A DNA stretch of 64,000 bases from Pristionchus mayeri (Eukaryota > Nematoda > Chromadorea > Rhabditida > Neodiplogasteridae): assembly GCA_036245805.1 (NCBI GenBank), contig BTRK01000001.1:28527087-28591086 (forward strand), given 5' to 3'. The position numbers were made by a program, and so were the translations under genes. Numbering within the stretch: the first letter of the stretch is position 1; the number at the start of each line of letters is the position of its first letter. Below, one piece after another: positions 46,992-62,500 of the stretch. Under the pieces are notes generated by a model. It did no database searches. It saw nothing but the letters and a program-made list of their open reading frames with translations, and was not told the DNA's origin.

Positions 46992-48026
46992 GTAAAAACT
47001 GTCAAGGGGTGGGCATTGAGTGATCAAAACGGTAAAAAATGAGTTTTCAGAAAATGGGCACATCACGACAAAATAATGTGTTCCGAAATATACATGGACT
47101 ACTCAAGTATAAATAGGAAAGAGTCATATTGGATCACAAACTAACTTTTGCCCAGCATACTTTCGAATATTGATTTCTCGCGGATTCACATTCGAAGCAT
47201 AACTATCGCATAACCACTCGTATCCTGATCAATCCGTGACTTTCAGATGCTAGCCCTGCGAAGAGTAATCAATGGAGAGCCTATCAATTTGAGCTCAATC
47301 CCCCTTCCAATTATCAATACTTGATCTAAGAGAGTATGTAGCCGTTCGACAAAGAGTAGCCCTCGAAGAAGTGAAGATTATCGATCCCTACACGAGCATC
47401 GAATTACCCCCCATGCTTGGTATCGATTCGGTCGGATTCTACACGTGCGTGGTAGAAGAGGTCAGTCATGTTCTCCTCTGCCTTATATCGTCGAAACCTT
47501 TTAGAATTCCCGATTCGAACAATGCACGGAAAGAAGCGTGAAACAGGAAGCAAGCTATACACAGGTTGGATTGGAGAATTAGCACCTAGATTGTTATCGC
47601 AATTAGCCTTTGTCAGTTGTCATCAGTATTCGCCCATCCGATCGAACAGCCCGGAACAAGCACAGGTGGTAGCTCAAGTTTCGATCAAGGATACGAAGCA
47701 GTGGATGGGAATCCGAATTCTAGAGAGGTATCGAGTAGCGGCTTCATTCACTATATTTCAAACTGAAGATAATTGCTCACTTAAAGGGATCGAGATTCGA
47801 AGAGGGATTCGCCATTGAGAATGAGGAAGGAAATCAACCAATGTCAAACCATTCGAAACAAGCAGAACTGAGCGAAATGCGAGTCAGTAGGCACAGTCCA
47901 GGTTTGGATGTGCAACAAACTTAGAGAAATGTGTATCGCAGAGACAGCTACCGGCGTCAAAATCAATGCTTCTCTCCGGATATTCGCTAAACGTTAGTTG
48001 AATAGCATTTCTAGTGAACATTCACG
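46992..48026 (+). other. Region between transposon genes A and B
   Basis: Protein-like frames occur (EPINLSSIPLPIIN near 47280, VAVRQRVALEEVKIIDPYTS near 47340-47460, IKDTKQWMGIRILERYR near 47690) with splice-like borders. They may be the end of gene A, the start of gene B, or remnants. No complete model could be built. Confidence 0.4.
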
Positions 48027-50042
48027 ATGGCTCTACGTTCACAGGAACAACTGTCTAGCGTCACTCTAGAGTCGATTATGAAAGAAGAGAAAGGAGGAGA
48101 GTCCATTCTACGAGAAATAGCTAACGGATCTGATCTCGTGGAAAATCCGAATAGAAGGGCCAAGTTAGTGCGTGCCATCGGATCCTATCTCATGAGACAT
48201 TGTCCAATGTGAGTATTTCTCGTTCCTATTACTATTGCTAGAAATCCTTCAGAACGTACTCTCCCAGTTTCATAGAAAAAATCGCGTTCGTTAGCAAGCT
48301 GTTCGAGAGATACACCCAATTCGATTCGGTTGGTCCAATTCAAAATGAGTACAACTACTAGCGAAAGATCCTACAGGTCACAATGTGCCAGTCCGGAGGA
48401 GCTATAAGCAAGACTATTTCATATTCAAGGAGAGTTCTAGCCATGAATCATCTGATCAAACCACGGAGCTATCGGAAGAACGAGGTAACTGCTTATGAAT
48501 CCACTCAACAGAAAATAGAGAGACAACAAGATGAACTCGCGACTGAACACTACCGAATAGTAACGAAGGATAGAAAACAAAGGGAGAGAGCCGATTGACT
48601 GGGGAGGTGTTGATTGAGATTGAAGAGTGGAGGGAGGAGGGAGGGAGACTAAGTGACCTGATCTACTGTCTAGAGATGATGTCACTCCGAAGGAGATGGG
48701 ATAGGGTAGGGGACGGGAAGGGAAGAGGAGGGAAGTGGTTCGAGAGATACACCAATTCGCTGCGGTGGGTCCAAGGGAAGGGAAGGGGGCAGAGATAGGG
48801 AGATGAGAGAGTGAGACACCTTCACTGAAGAAAGGGAATATCAAGAACGCACAAGATGATTCCGTCTATGATTCTTCTGAATATTGGATTCCTTCAAAAT
48901 GACTATGATTAGTATACAACATATGGTCTGAATGTATTAATCTATGTTGCAGTCTGGTATGAGTGATTCGATTGAGAGACAACGCGAGCGACTTTCTGAT
49001 CTCCCAAGAACTCCTATCGGTTCACAAGGCTACACTACGATTGTGGAAGAGACTCGGTAAGCCATGTGCAAATAGGTTCTTCTTATTCAATGGTTCGCAG
49101 AACATTTCGAATTTTCCTCTTCAAATCATCGGCTCTCAATGATCTCCTCAACGCATATTCCTCTCTTTTTATCGATCCAAGCATCGTCGGTTATCTAATT
49201 CAATGAATAATTAAGACAAATGAATTTAGATCCTGAAAGATCTTTCGTCTGGCGATGGAAGATTCTCGGAGGAAGAGTTTGTCAACAGATGGAATGAACT
49301 TATTCTCCCATCTGCACTGCATCTGGGAGAGAGAGATGAATCGATTGATACGAGTGCTCTCAGGATCAACTGTGGAGGTTATTAATTTGTCTTTCCTTAT
49401 CACCCATCCATTGATTAAGTGAATATCAAATTGCGGGATTACAGGTCTAGAAGGAATGACTGCATGCGTGATTCTTCTGGAATTCGTTAACCGCACCATC
49501 TCAGGGAAGAACTTCAAAGGAAAAGTGCATCAACTATTCAATCAGTTTCCCGTGAGTTCATGCTTGATTATTTTGCAATGTTTGATAAGACTATCACATG
49601 TTAGCAACGTGAAAATCTGGTCAGCCTTCATTGGAGTGTATTCTGGTAGGCTAGACATAAGAAGATAGTGTATGAAATGAAGAGATCGAGAGCACATCTC
49701 ATCTCGGATACTCCTGTTACTTCTTTCTTTGAGGGGGAAGTCACTCAATCCGAAGCTGTGGAGCGTCTTCGCTCATCGAAAGTTCCCTTTCCTTCGATCT
49801 TCAGAATTGGTAACCAGACCACTTTGTTGATCTACCTAGGAGATGTATGCATCCCAATCGCATCATTATCTGTCCCCACTGCACTCACTTATATCGTAGG
49901 CATTGTCTCCCTAACTGAACATCCCTTCCCTCGACCATTGTCCAGATTCTATAACTTTGTAAAGTTCCTCATGAAACTGAAAGGGTCGAAATTGCATGAT
50001 TCTCTGTATAATCTCCACTGTTCCATTTCATCTTCCTGTTAG
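48027..50042 (+). CDS. Transposon gene B: helical partner protein
   Basis: A start at 48027 (MALRSQEQLSSVTLESIMKE) leads into PNRRAKLVRAIGSYLMRH, then after an intron FIEKIAFVSKLFERYTQF. Later exons encode SIERQRERLSDLPRTPIG, LKDLSSGDGRFSEEEFVNRW, GLEGMTACVILLEFVNRT and a long last exon (about 49658-50042) with TSFFEGEVTQSEAVERL and TALTYIVGIVSLTEHPFPRP, ending at TAG. In cnidarian and fish genomes the gene-A-like family is accompanied by a second family that has an R..LV....YL helix pair and a similar C-terminus; I infer homology. Some middle junctions (48200-48960) were not resolved in phase. An AATAAA lies near 50208. Confidence 0.6.
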
Positions 50043-50329
50043 AAGTACAAATGATACGTTAGAAAGATCTCTTTTATAAACCGTGTACTGAATCATTCTT
50101 GTCATAGTATTGTTTGTTGCCTGTTACTCCAATCATAGCAAAATGTGAAGTTCTATTATGCTCATATCAATTGTGTTTAACATCAATCCTGTGTCATAAT
50201 TCTGCAAAATAAACACCTGTGAGTCTCTCTATACCTCGCACAGTATATACTGTATAGCATTGAAATGGGAAGAAATAAGCAAAACATCTGCTCCATCATG
50301 CGCTCTGTTTGAACTAGTTACTGTAGCTT

Positions 50330-50470
50330 TCCCAGGTTACTCTGTGAAGACTTCAAAGTCTAATTATTAGACTTTGAAATCAGTGAATTAGACTTTGAAT
50401 ATGAAGTCACACCAGAGGAGTTGTAAAGTCTACACATAAGTCTAATATCGTAGACTTATTTCCCTGTGAG
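50330..50470. repeat. Right end with subterminal AAGTCTAA motifs
   Basis: AAAGTCTAATTATTAGACTT, AATTAGACTTTG, AAAGTCTACA and AAGTCTAATATCGTAGACTT mirror the left end of the element. Confidence 0.75.
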
Positions 50471-50732
50471 GGGTACCGATGAGTCGGTTCCGGAGATGCT
50501 CCAGCCTCGAGTGACGTTCAGCAGTTTCCTTCGGCAGACGAGTGCTGACTCCTTGATCTGAGGGAACGACGAACCAGGGATGGTCTACTGCCAGGGCACA
50601 GGACACGTGCCAATTGAGCCGTGGTAGCCACGCAAAGCCAGGATGGGTAGTAGCAGAGGTCTCCTTGGGCGGTGGGGTCAGCGATGTACCACTTGGATGC
50701 ACTCTGCATTCAGTGGTAGGAACGATATTTAT

Positions 50733-51611
50733 CTGAGGCAACACATGTTTAAATAATAATAGATTGGTAGGTCAAAGTGTGAGGGAGAAGATGGATAGAG
50801 AAAAGGGGAGATAAATAATTAACAACATGACTAAGCAGTGGCAAAATATTAGACGGATGAGTACTGATGCGATCAGAGAAAACCCCCCTTCGAACTCTCT
50901 GTACCCATGCCACATTGAAGCTACAGTAATCAGAACATGCTATCCGATCCATCCCTGATACAGTACCCTCACTACCGTACACTCACATATCGATTGTCCA
51001 TAGTAGGAAGAAGACGAGCAACGCCGCCGACCGCATCGGAGGGAGAGGAGAGCAGAAAATGAGGGGATGAGAAGGGAGGAGAGAAGAGGAGAGGGGATGA
51101 GAGGAGAGGGGAGGAGGGAGAGAGGAGAGAATGGATGGAGAAGGAGGAGAAGGGCCTTTTATAGTCTGGCCAAGATATTATTGTTGAATATTGCACGTTT
51201 ATGCTAAATGGGAGAATCAAAAAGTAACAAATATTTAAATTTTTCAAATTGTTTTTGGAACAAATTGATTCCTAGAGACATTCCCATTCCTGCCATTTTC
51301 TTCTCGTGCTTCAGTAATAATGCAATATAATTTTCAACATTTTTATTAACTAAATCAAAAAAAGTTTTACTTTACAGTAAATACATCTTTGAAGCCTAGC
51401 GTGTCATGTTATTTAACGAGCAAAGATCTTATATTTTTAAAGAAAGTATCTATTCAGAATGGCTATCTACCAGGAGAGAAAGTATCTATGTGGAATGAAT
51501 ACAGTAATATACAACATATTGATTATTAATAGATACACTGTTCTAAGAATTATGTCATTGTAGTTACAGTAGAAGAAGATAAAACCCATTGGCTACCGTA
51601 TTCTACCGTAC
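50733..51611. other. No gene seen; repeats
   Basis: It contains similarity to 41365-41500, then dispersed-repeat copy 2 (50937-51215), then AT-rich sequence. No supported exon was found. Confidence 0.5.
50937..51215. repeat. Dispersed repeat, copy 2
   Basis: Same orientation and order of blocks as 31677-31975: GCTATCCGATCCATCCCTGA, TACCGTACACTCACATATCG, CGCCGACCGCATCGGAGGGA, a purine tract and ATATTATTGTTGAATATTGC. Confidence 0.8.
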
Positions 51612-54543
51612 TCATTCCTCCTCTGCATCACCGAGGAGTGGAGCGGGGTCACGGTAGGCCGTCGAGTGCATCTTCTTGCCCGCCAGTTCGAGCAGCGCCT
51701 GAGCCTGTGGGTCCTGCAACGAATACCGTAATCTAGAGATCGATAAACTACCGTAATTTTATCCAAACCCGAAAATAAGCAATATTTGGGATCAATGTGG
51801 TCAAGTGCAAGACCCGAAGAATCATTGTCAAAATTTAAAAAATAAGAGAAAATAAAAAGTTGATCTTTGATCGCGCACCTTGTCCAGGATGCTCTTCTCT
51901 GTGTGCTTGGCTGCAGGAGGCGGTCCGACTCTCCACACCTCCAGTGTGTGAATCTCGAAGTCTTTCTCGCCTATAGAAGTAGCAATGAAGCGCGACTTTC
52001 TGCGGTTAGAATTCAGAAAGAGGAGGAAGGTACGATTCACAATACCCAGACAACCAGAATAATTTTATAACGGAGCGACAGTATACAACAGTAACCCCAT
52101 CACAATCGAACCTTAACCCGACCCACAGTACCACAACAGTACCTGCGAGGTCGCACTTCTCGAAGGCGCTCGAGTTGGCGCACGCGACGCCTTTACCGTA
52201 GTCCTCCGAGATGAAAAGCGGCCAGTTATCCTCAGAGCCGCCGATTCCCTGCAAGTACCGTAGTCGAAATCAATCGATGAATGAGAAAAATGTTTAAAAT
52301 AAAAAAAACATCCAAATTTTACACTATAGGTTCCGTTCTATGAGATTGTTCTGTTTTTAATTTTTTTCTACTACCCGAGTCAATTTCCAACCTACCGTAC
52401 CCCGTGCCCAGTTCCCCCTACCGTAATCTGCTCACCATTCCGTTCGGGAGTGTCTCCTGCTGCTGGTTGAGGTAGCAGTACTTCTTGCAGAAGCCAGTTG
52501 CCTCGAAGACACCAATGGAAGGAGAGAGGGAGAAGAGGAAGGAGAGCGAGTCGCCCGTGTACGAGGGTCCCGAGTCGAAACCTGAGAGGAGTACGGTAGG
52601 ACACGGTATCAGATAAACTACAGTCCTGGCGCGGTCAACTAGTGTTCGTAATTTTTACAAATTAATATTACTTATGATTTTACAACTACAATAATAAACT
52701 GATGAGTATAGCTGCGGCTTATGTATTTTATGATGATGATGAAAGAGAGGAGGTAGGTTTAGATCAGAATGAAGCAATATTCATAACAAAGTGGGGACTG
52801 ACCGTGCGATGCGTAGCAGCCGAAGACGCGGCCCTTCGTGGATCGAATGATGAGCAGGCACGGACCCTGAAACAGGTCGAATATTGATTATGATGTATAC
52901 TACTTGTTGAGGTAAATAATAAATAATTTTTTGCGACTACATCAGAACATGCAACACAATAACATATTTGTCTTGACCCCTCGCACACACAAAAAAATCA
53001 AACTTTTTAAAAAAATGGAAAGATGGGATACCTGTCCATCGACTCGTTGTGCCATCTGTGAGAAGGAGGATCCGTGCTCGTTGGAGGAGAAGAGAAGCTG
53101 CCAGCGATCACGGAACTCCATCGGGAGATGCGCACGGAAGGACAGCTGCGCCACTCTGCAGAGGAGAAGTCAGTGGCTATGACATGTATTTCTGCTACGC
53201 TTCAAATCTCGATACAAAACCGACAAGTTTATAGAAAGTGATAACCCAAAGTTGAAAGAAGTATATTGGGCACAAAAAAACCGGGTGGATTTTGCTACTT
53301 GCTGCAATGGTGCCCACGTTTTCATAGGAGAAGTCAGTGGAAGCAAGGGAAGGTAATCAAAAGTTGATACCCTTCAATGTTTCGATATCTTCCGCTATTC
53401 AGTCGTCATCCTCCTCAATTATTTCTACGGAAACACGTAATCGAAAACATCTATTGAAGTATCTAGTTATTTTTGCAATACACCTTTCTGTCGATTCGCA
53501 CTCGTTAAAATCCGCAAATTGGCACACGCTTGAGCTTCTATGATTCATCGATGTCTTAAACGGCTTATTTCCTCCACTTTCTAATCGTCTTTTTCCTATC
53601 ATTTCCTGCGTTTACCATAGGAAATGGAAAGTCGGGATGAACCGAGCATCGCCCAGAGCTACCACTAATCCATAGAGGGAGGAGGACACTTGTGCATAAT
53701 CATACTCTACGTTTTCCATAATCAGAAGGAGAGTACCCTTTCTCTTCGTACCAACAAGCGTACTTCGTACTAAATCAAGGAACGTACGTCGTCAGAAGTA
53801 TGGTGTTGCCTGATAGCTTGGGCACGATCGATTTCTTGTCCGAGAGAAGATCCCGGAACGGAAGATGCACCAGCTCACCGAGCAGTCTGAAATGAATCAT
53901 GAGTGTGACCTACCGAACCAATGCTAGTGATCTTACAGTAACCGACCTGTTGGAGGTGAGCATGTTGGTGAGGGAGGAGAACTTGTCGTTCCGGAGGAAG
54001 GAGAGGAGCGAGGAGGACTCGTCGGAGGTCAGCTGCAGCAGACTGCCAGCACACCCGACCAGCGCCTCTTGCCACTGAGTACGGTACAAGGCTACTGTAT
54101 TTAGAGTACGGTAGGATACAGTACCTTGTCATCGAAGAGAAGCGTGAGGGCATCCGACTGATCCGAGGCCATGCCCTCCAGGAGGTTCACTTGCGAAACC
54201 AGAACGGAGAGGGGAAGACGGTCCTTCTTCAGTCCATGCTTACTGCAAAGAAAATTCGGAAATATGATTATCGTAATATTTACCGTAATTATTGACAACT
54301 GAAAAACACCAACCTTCCCAGATTCCTGAAGGCGACAGAAGCGAAGGTGCCCCAGTGTGGAAGCAGTTTCTGAGAGGACACATTGGTCTAGAAGATCAAA
54401 GATCAATTATCACCAACCTGAAAATCGTTCTCAGTCAGTCCCTCCTGCACGGTGACCTTCTTGATGTTCCCTCGCACAGTCTCCAGCTGGTCGGTGTTGA
54501 GGTTGGAGAACTTCTCCGTGGTAGTTGACTCAGCTGCACCCAT
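51612..54543 (-). CDS. eak-7: TLDc-domain protein, EAK-7/MEAK7 orthologue
   Basis: Eleven exons close in frame to 386 residues: 54418-54543, 54314-54369, 54125-54242, 53947-54074, 53788-53886, 53032-53155, 52803-52866, 52436-52581, 52143-52248, 51879-51970, 51612-51713. The start MGAAEST has a glycine at position 2 followed by small residues, a likely N-myristoylation signal. A helical EF-hand-like region (FSNLNTDQLETVRGN, TENDFQKLLPHWG) precedes the TLDc domain: FRDRWQLLFSSNEHGSSF, CLLIIRSTKGRVFGCYAS, GDSLSFLFSLSP, then GGSEDNWPLFISEDYGKG and EKDFEIHTLEVWRVG. In C. elegans EAK-7 acts at the plasma membrane on insulin/FoxO signalling and human MEAK7 acts with mTOR at lysosomes; this gene has the same layout. 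Exon 10 begins at the CTTCTATAG acceptor, which preserves phase. Confidence 0.92.
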
Positions 54544-55069
54544 GCTCTCAAAGAAAGTGTATTACGACACCTTATATTTGCATATTAAAATACCAGGGAT
54601 GAGTTGATATTATATTTTAATAGGTAAAAATGTTGAGTAAATGAGGAAATATTAAAATAGAAGCTTGTTTAGGGGGTAGGTCACGAGAACAAGCTTGCGC
54701 AAGAATCCCGAAAGTGCATGCTACCATGTCCAGCTAACAGACGAAGAAGGAAATTGCTTCGACTTACCGTAATCACACAAAATTTTGAAATTTTAAAATT
54801 GATTTTAGTTGTTTTATTCAGTATATTTTTATGTTTTCTTTTTATATGAATTTGGATTCACATTCTTAGTCAAACGAAATCATAAATATAATTTTTAAAA
54901 TATATATCAAAGAAATAATTTACAGCTACGCGAATGATTTACTACATTTAGCAGGGATGTCGTGATGTGCCTTCATACGAAATTTTGTTTCTTCAAGTTC
55001 GCTGTCGCGATTTTTATCGATTGTATTAGCTGTTTTGCTTTATTGATTGCCCTATTTACAGATTCAAAC
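54544..55069. promoter_or_regulatory. Divergent intergenic region between eak-7 and ruvb-1
   Basis: About 525 AT-rich bases lie between the two start codons. A CTATTTACAG acceptor ends at 55061, nine bases before the ruvb-1 ATG, and is a probable trans-splice site. No further motif was assigned. Confidence 0.5.
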
Positions 55070-58961
<3,892 letters not shown>

Positions 58962-59518
58962 ATTACGGTATATCGCTACCCCCTCCCCGTCCCTAATTAC
59001 GGATCTTTTCAGGAATATCTCGTTGACAACCTAATCTGTGCTGTTATTCCTTGTTAATTGTTGACATTTATGTGTTCTTATGATGTTTTCACGTTGTTCT
59101 AGGCTCTGATCTCGTCTCACTTCACACCCACACATGTTCTCAGTTCCACCCGTTGCAAGACTCGATTAGCGCTAGTATCTCATAATTCCTTGTTCCTCTT
59201 CCCGTTGTTGCACGATCTGTGAAAGGTCGTGCTCTCTCAGTCTTAGTACCCATTCCCTCGCTGCACACCATAGCTGTTCTACTGTTGTTGAACATGGGTT
59301 ATCTGTGCACGTTTTCGCCTTTTCTTCTCTCGGTAAATGATGTTCTGAAACAATGGTGAGAATTCTTTGTGAACTGTCATCGGCAGTATCTGATATCTGA
59401 AAGAGTCCTTTGGCTCTTGGCGAGATCGTCATGCAGCTTTGCTGTTTACTTCTAGGTCCCTATTCCGGTCAATGCTTTTCCTTGCAGATACTCAGTCGTT
59501 GGTCGTCTGCTATCCTCG

Positions 59519-62500
59519 ATGTCCTCCGCGCCCACTCGCAAGCTGCCTCTCCTCCTGTTTGATGTGGATGGCACGCTGACGGAGCCGCGACTGACGATCA
59601 CACCGCAGCTGCGTCAGTACCTGCAGGAGGTGCACGCAAAGGGTGAGTGATCTACTCTCTCTGATTAAATTTAGACGTTCATGATTTGGCGGAATTTGTA
59701 TGATTTTTAAGCATTTGCTCTTTTCAAGTTGGCATTGCGTGTTTGACGTGCAATGTGAAATCAAAGAGTACTCAGTTGGTGATAGTGCGAACTCTCAGGC
59801 GTTCCTCTGGCAGTCGTGGGCGGGTCGGACCTGAAGAAGGTGACGGAGCAGTTGGGCGACTCGCTCGAGGACATCTGCGCCCGATTCGACTACGTCTTCA
59901 CCGAGAATGGACTCGTGGGATTCAAGGTGAGGGGAAGGGGTATTCTGATTCCTGATTGTAGAGGACTAGTGATTCTGGGATGTGGCTAGATTGTGAATCA
60001 TTTGGAGCTGTAGTGAATATTGAAACGTTCCTGATGAGGGAACAATACTTTCCAAACAGTCTGATAATCAGGCGATTTCGAGATGTTTTGATATTGTATT
60101 AACCCATTGATCTCAGGGCGCGACTCCCCTCCCGGTAGCCTCGATCCAGTCTCGACTGGGGGAGGCGCAGCTGCAGCGACTCATCAACTGGGTGCTCGCC
60201 TACTTTGCGCGTCTCGAGTTGCCCTGCAAGCGCGGCAACTTTGTCGAGTTCAGAAACGTGAGTCTGCCTGGCTGCATCGATTTAGATTGTGCGTACTCTT
60301 TCATTCAAGCAGTAGCTGTTCTTCTGCAGGGTATGCTCAACTTCTCGCCGGTCGGTCGCAGCTGCTCGTACGAGGAGCGACTGCAGTTCAACGCCTACGA
60401 CAAGGAGCACGGCGTGCGGTGAGCGGAGATTATCGATTTATTTTTTTCCGATTAGTTCTGGAAGGTTTATCACTATATGATTTTTCATCCCTGCAAAAGC
60501 TCATTGTTATCGTTTCCTTGCCAAACACAATATCCCCGTCATCCCAGCGTATTTGCAGTGCCAAGTTTGCGGAGGAGATGCGGCGCGAGTTTGCCGATCT
60601 CAATCTGGAGGTCATTTTATAGAAAAAAATAGTTATAAATTTAATTAACGAAACCCGAAATGGTCAGGTGGCGATCGGGGGGCAGATCTCGGTGGACGTC
60701 TTCCCGCAGGGATGGGACAAGACGTACTGCCTGCGGTATCTGGAGGAGGAACACGAGGTGAGCTGGGAGGAGATTTGCATTAGAACTAATATTATTTTAG
60801 TTATTTAAGAGACCCTCCACGAGAGAACGTACCTACTTTGCGGACGGCATTTTTGCAACCCCTTTCAATCTTTCTGCGATGAAGTTCTCATACCGAGTGC
60901 TGATATTTGGCCCAGTTAGAGCGCCCCTGGTGCACTTTCCGAAAAATGCCAGACCGACCCCATAAAAAGTCGAAATTTTCATCCCTCGAAAAAGTAAGTT
61001 CTTTAATGTTTTCTTGGCGTATTTTTCCATAAACATTCGAAAAAAGTGGGTTATGAAGCGAACCGACAACGATAAAGGGTCGAAAATCGAAATTTTTATA
61101 GTTTTTTGGACACAGTGAAAAAAATTTGTTCGGCGGTCAAAAAGTTATTGTCATTTTCGAAATCTACGTGAAAAAGTACGTCTATGATTTTAATAGCACA
61201 TCCCAGATCCGGGACCGTCGGATACTATATACTTCCGAATAAAGAGAACAATGTGATCCGTTATCAGGAGGTATCGCCCGATATCGCGATTGAGTGATCA
61301 TAGACCCGCTTTAAGGGCTAAAATTACATCGACAGTGTTCATACACACAAATGAGCCCAAAAACAAGCAGTCTAGATAGTTAGTTCTCAGAATCTTGTTC
61401 CCGGGTAGACACATTCTGTGGAACTGCAGTTCTGACGGATTACTTTCGGTATTTTTCCTATAGATACTATATAATTCCAACGTTTTTAAGTGCGTTTATA
61501 TATTTTCACTGTTAATAATTGCATTCCATCGCCATTGGATATATAATGTGATTACATGGCATCGAAAACCCAGAAAAAACAAGTTTCTTGTAGGATTTTA
61601 TCGTTTTTGTGGCTTGGTAAAATTGGCAATAGTGTACTTATATAGGCATATTTGAGTGAAATTTATTCAACACTTATAAGTACACAATTTCTGAAGTTTC
61701 TGGTAAAATATGAGAAAAAAATTTTTTCGAAAAATTCTTGATGAACCCCTGGGCATCGAAAAAAAGTTTTCAAATTTTTTTAGATATACCTCCATGAATC
61801 TCAGAAATGATCAGATATAGTAGTATTTACTATTTTAAGCCGATTAAAACGCTATTTGGATGAAAATTTGTTTTTTACAGATTCCCAAAAATTCCAAAAT
61901 TTCGATAAAATCAGGTTTTATCGGGTTTTTACTGCCATATCTCTGCAGCCAATCCTTAAAACATACATAATGCAGTCGTAATGAATGTTAAACATGCCTG
62001 AACTTCAACTCGATTTAATCTGACTACAGATCTATCGGAAAATACCGTCAAAAGTCGGTCAGAACTGCATTTTCACAGAATCTGTCTACCAGGGAACCAG
62101 ATTCTGAGAACTAACTATCTAGACTGCTTGTTTTTGGACTCATTTGTGTGTATGAACACTGTCGATGTAATTTTAGCCCTTAAAGCGGGTCTATGATCAC
62201 TCAATCGCGATATCGGGCGATACCTCCTGACAACGGATCACATTGTTCTCTTTGTTCGGAAGTATATAGTATCCGACGGCCCCGGATCTGGAATGTGCTA
62301 TTAAAATCATAGACGTAATTTTTCACGTAAATTTCGAAAATGACAATAACTTTTTGACCGCCGAACAAATTTTTTTCACTGTGTCCAAAAAACTATAAAA
62401 ATTTCGATTTTCGACCCTTTATCGTTGTCGGTTCGCTTCCTAACCCACCTTTTTCGAATTTTTATGGAAAAATACGCCAGGAAAACACTAAAGACCTTAC

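Larger units (their letters stand above)
43834..50470 (+). mobile_element. 6,637-bp DNA transposon with two spliced genes, unclassified superfamily
   Basis: The termini are inverted: CTCACAGGGAAATAAGTC at 43834 and its reverse complement ending at 50470, about 23 bp of perfect match. GG flanks each side (43832-43833 and 50471-50472) and fits a 2-bp target duplication. Both ends carry clusters of AAGTCTAAT and ATTAGACTT motifs within about 130 bp. Inside are two same-strand multi-exon genes (44061-46991 and 48027-50042). No polymerase, integrase, capsid, reverse transcriptase or helicase signature was seen, so it is not a retroelement, Helitron or Maverick. It is intact enough to read through most of both genes, but one frame change near 45100 raises the question of activity. 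Confidence 0.85.
43497..50732 (-). pseudogene. Host coding exon split by the 6.6-kb transposon
   Basis: On the minus strand an exon-like frame starts after a GCCTCAG acceptor at 50732 (INIVPTTECRVHPSG) and runs to RNRLIG at the element boundary. On the other side of the element the frame continues as TLYNFEEFEDGDRRCEER and YWNGNYGDPECCNEFF. Removing the element and one GG copy joins the two halves in the same frame without a stop. I do not recognise the family. Downstream, at about 43500-43560, another frame (FNPLIWLYCTILANN) looks more protein-like, so a splice or frameshift may lie there. The split itself would disable this exon unless the whole element is spliced out. Confidence 0.55.

Noticed and set aside
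47468..47818. 116-residue open frame inside the transposon
   Set aside because: Only parts look protein-like and internal splice borders are possible. I could not place it in gene A or B, so it is described only as part of the spacer.
43834..50470. Maverick/Polinton or retroelement interpretation of the 6.6-kb element
   Set aside because: No polymerase B, integrase, protease, capsid or reverse-transcriptase motifs, and its ends are short inverted repeats with a 2-bp duplication.
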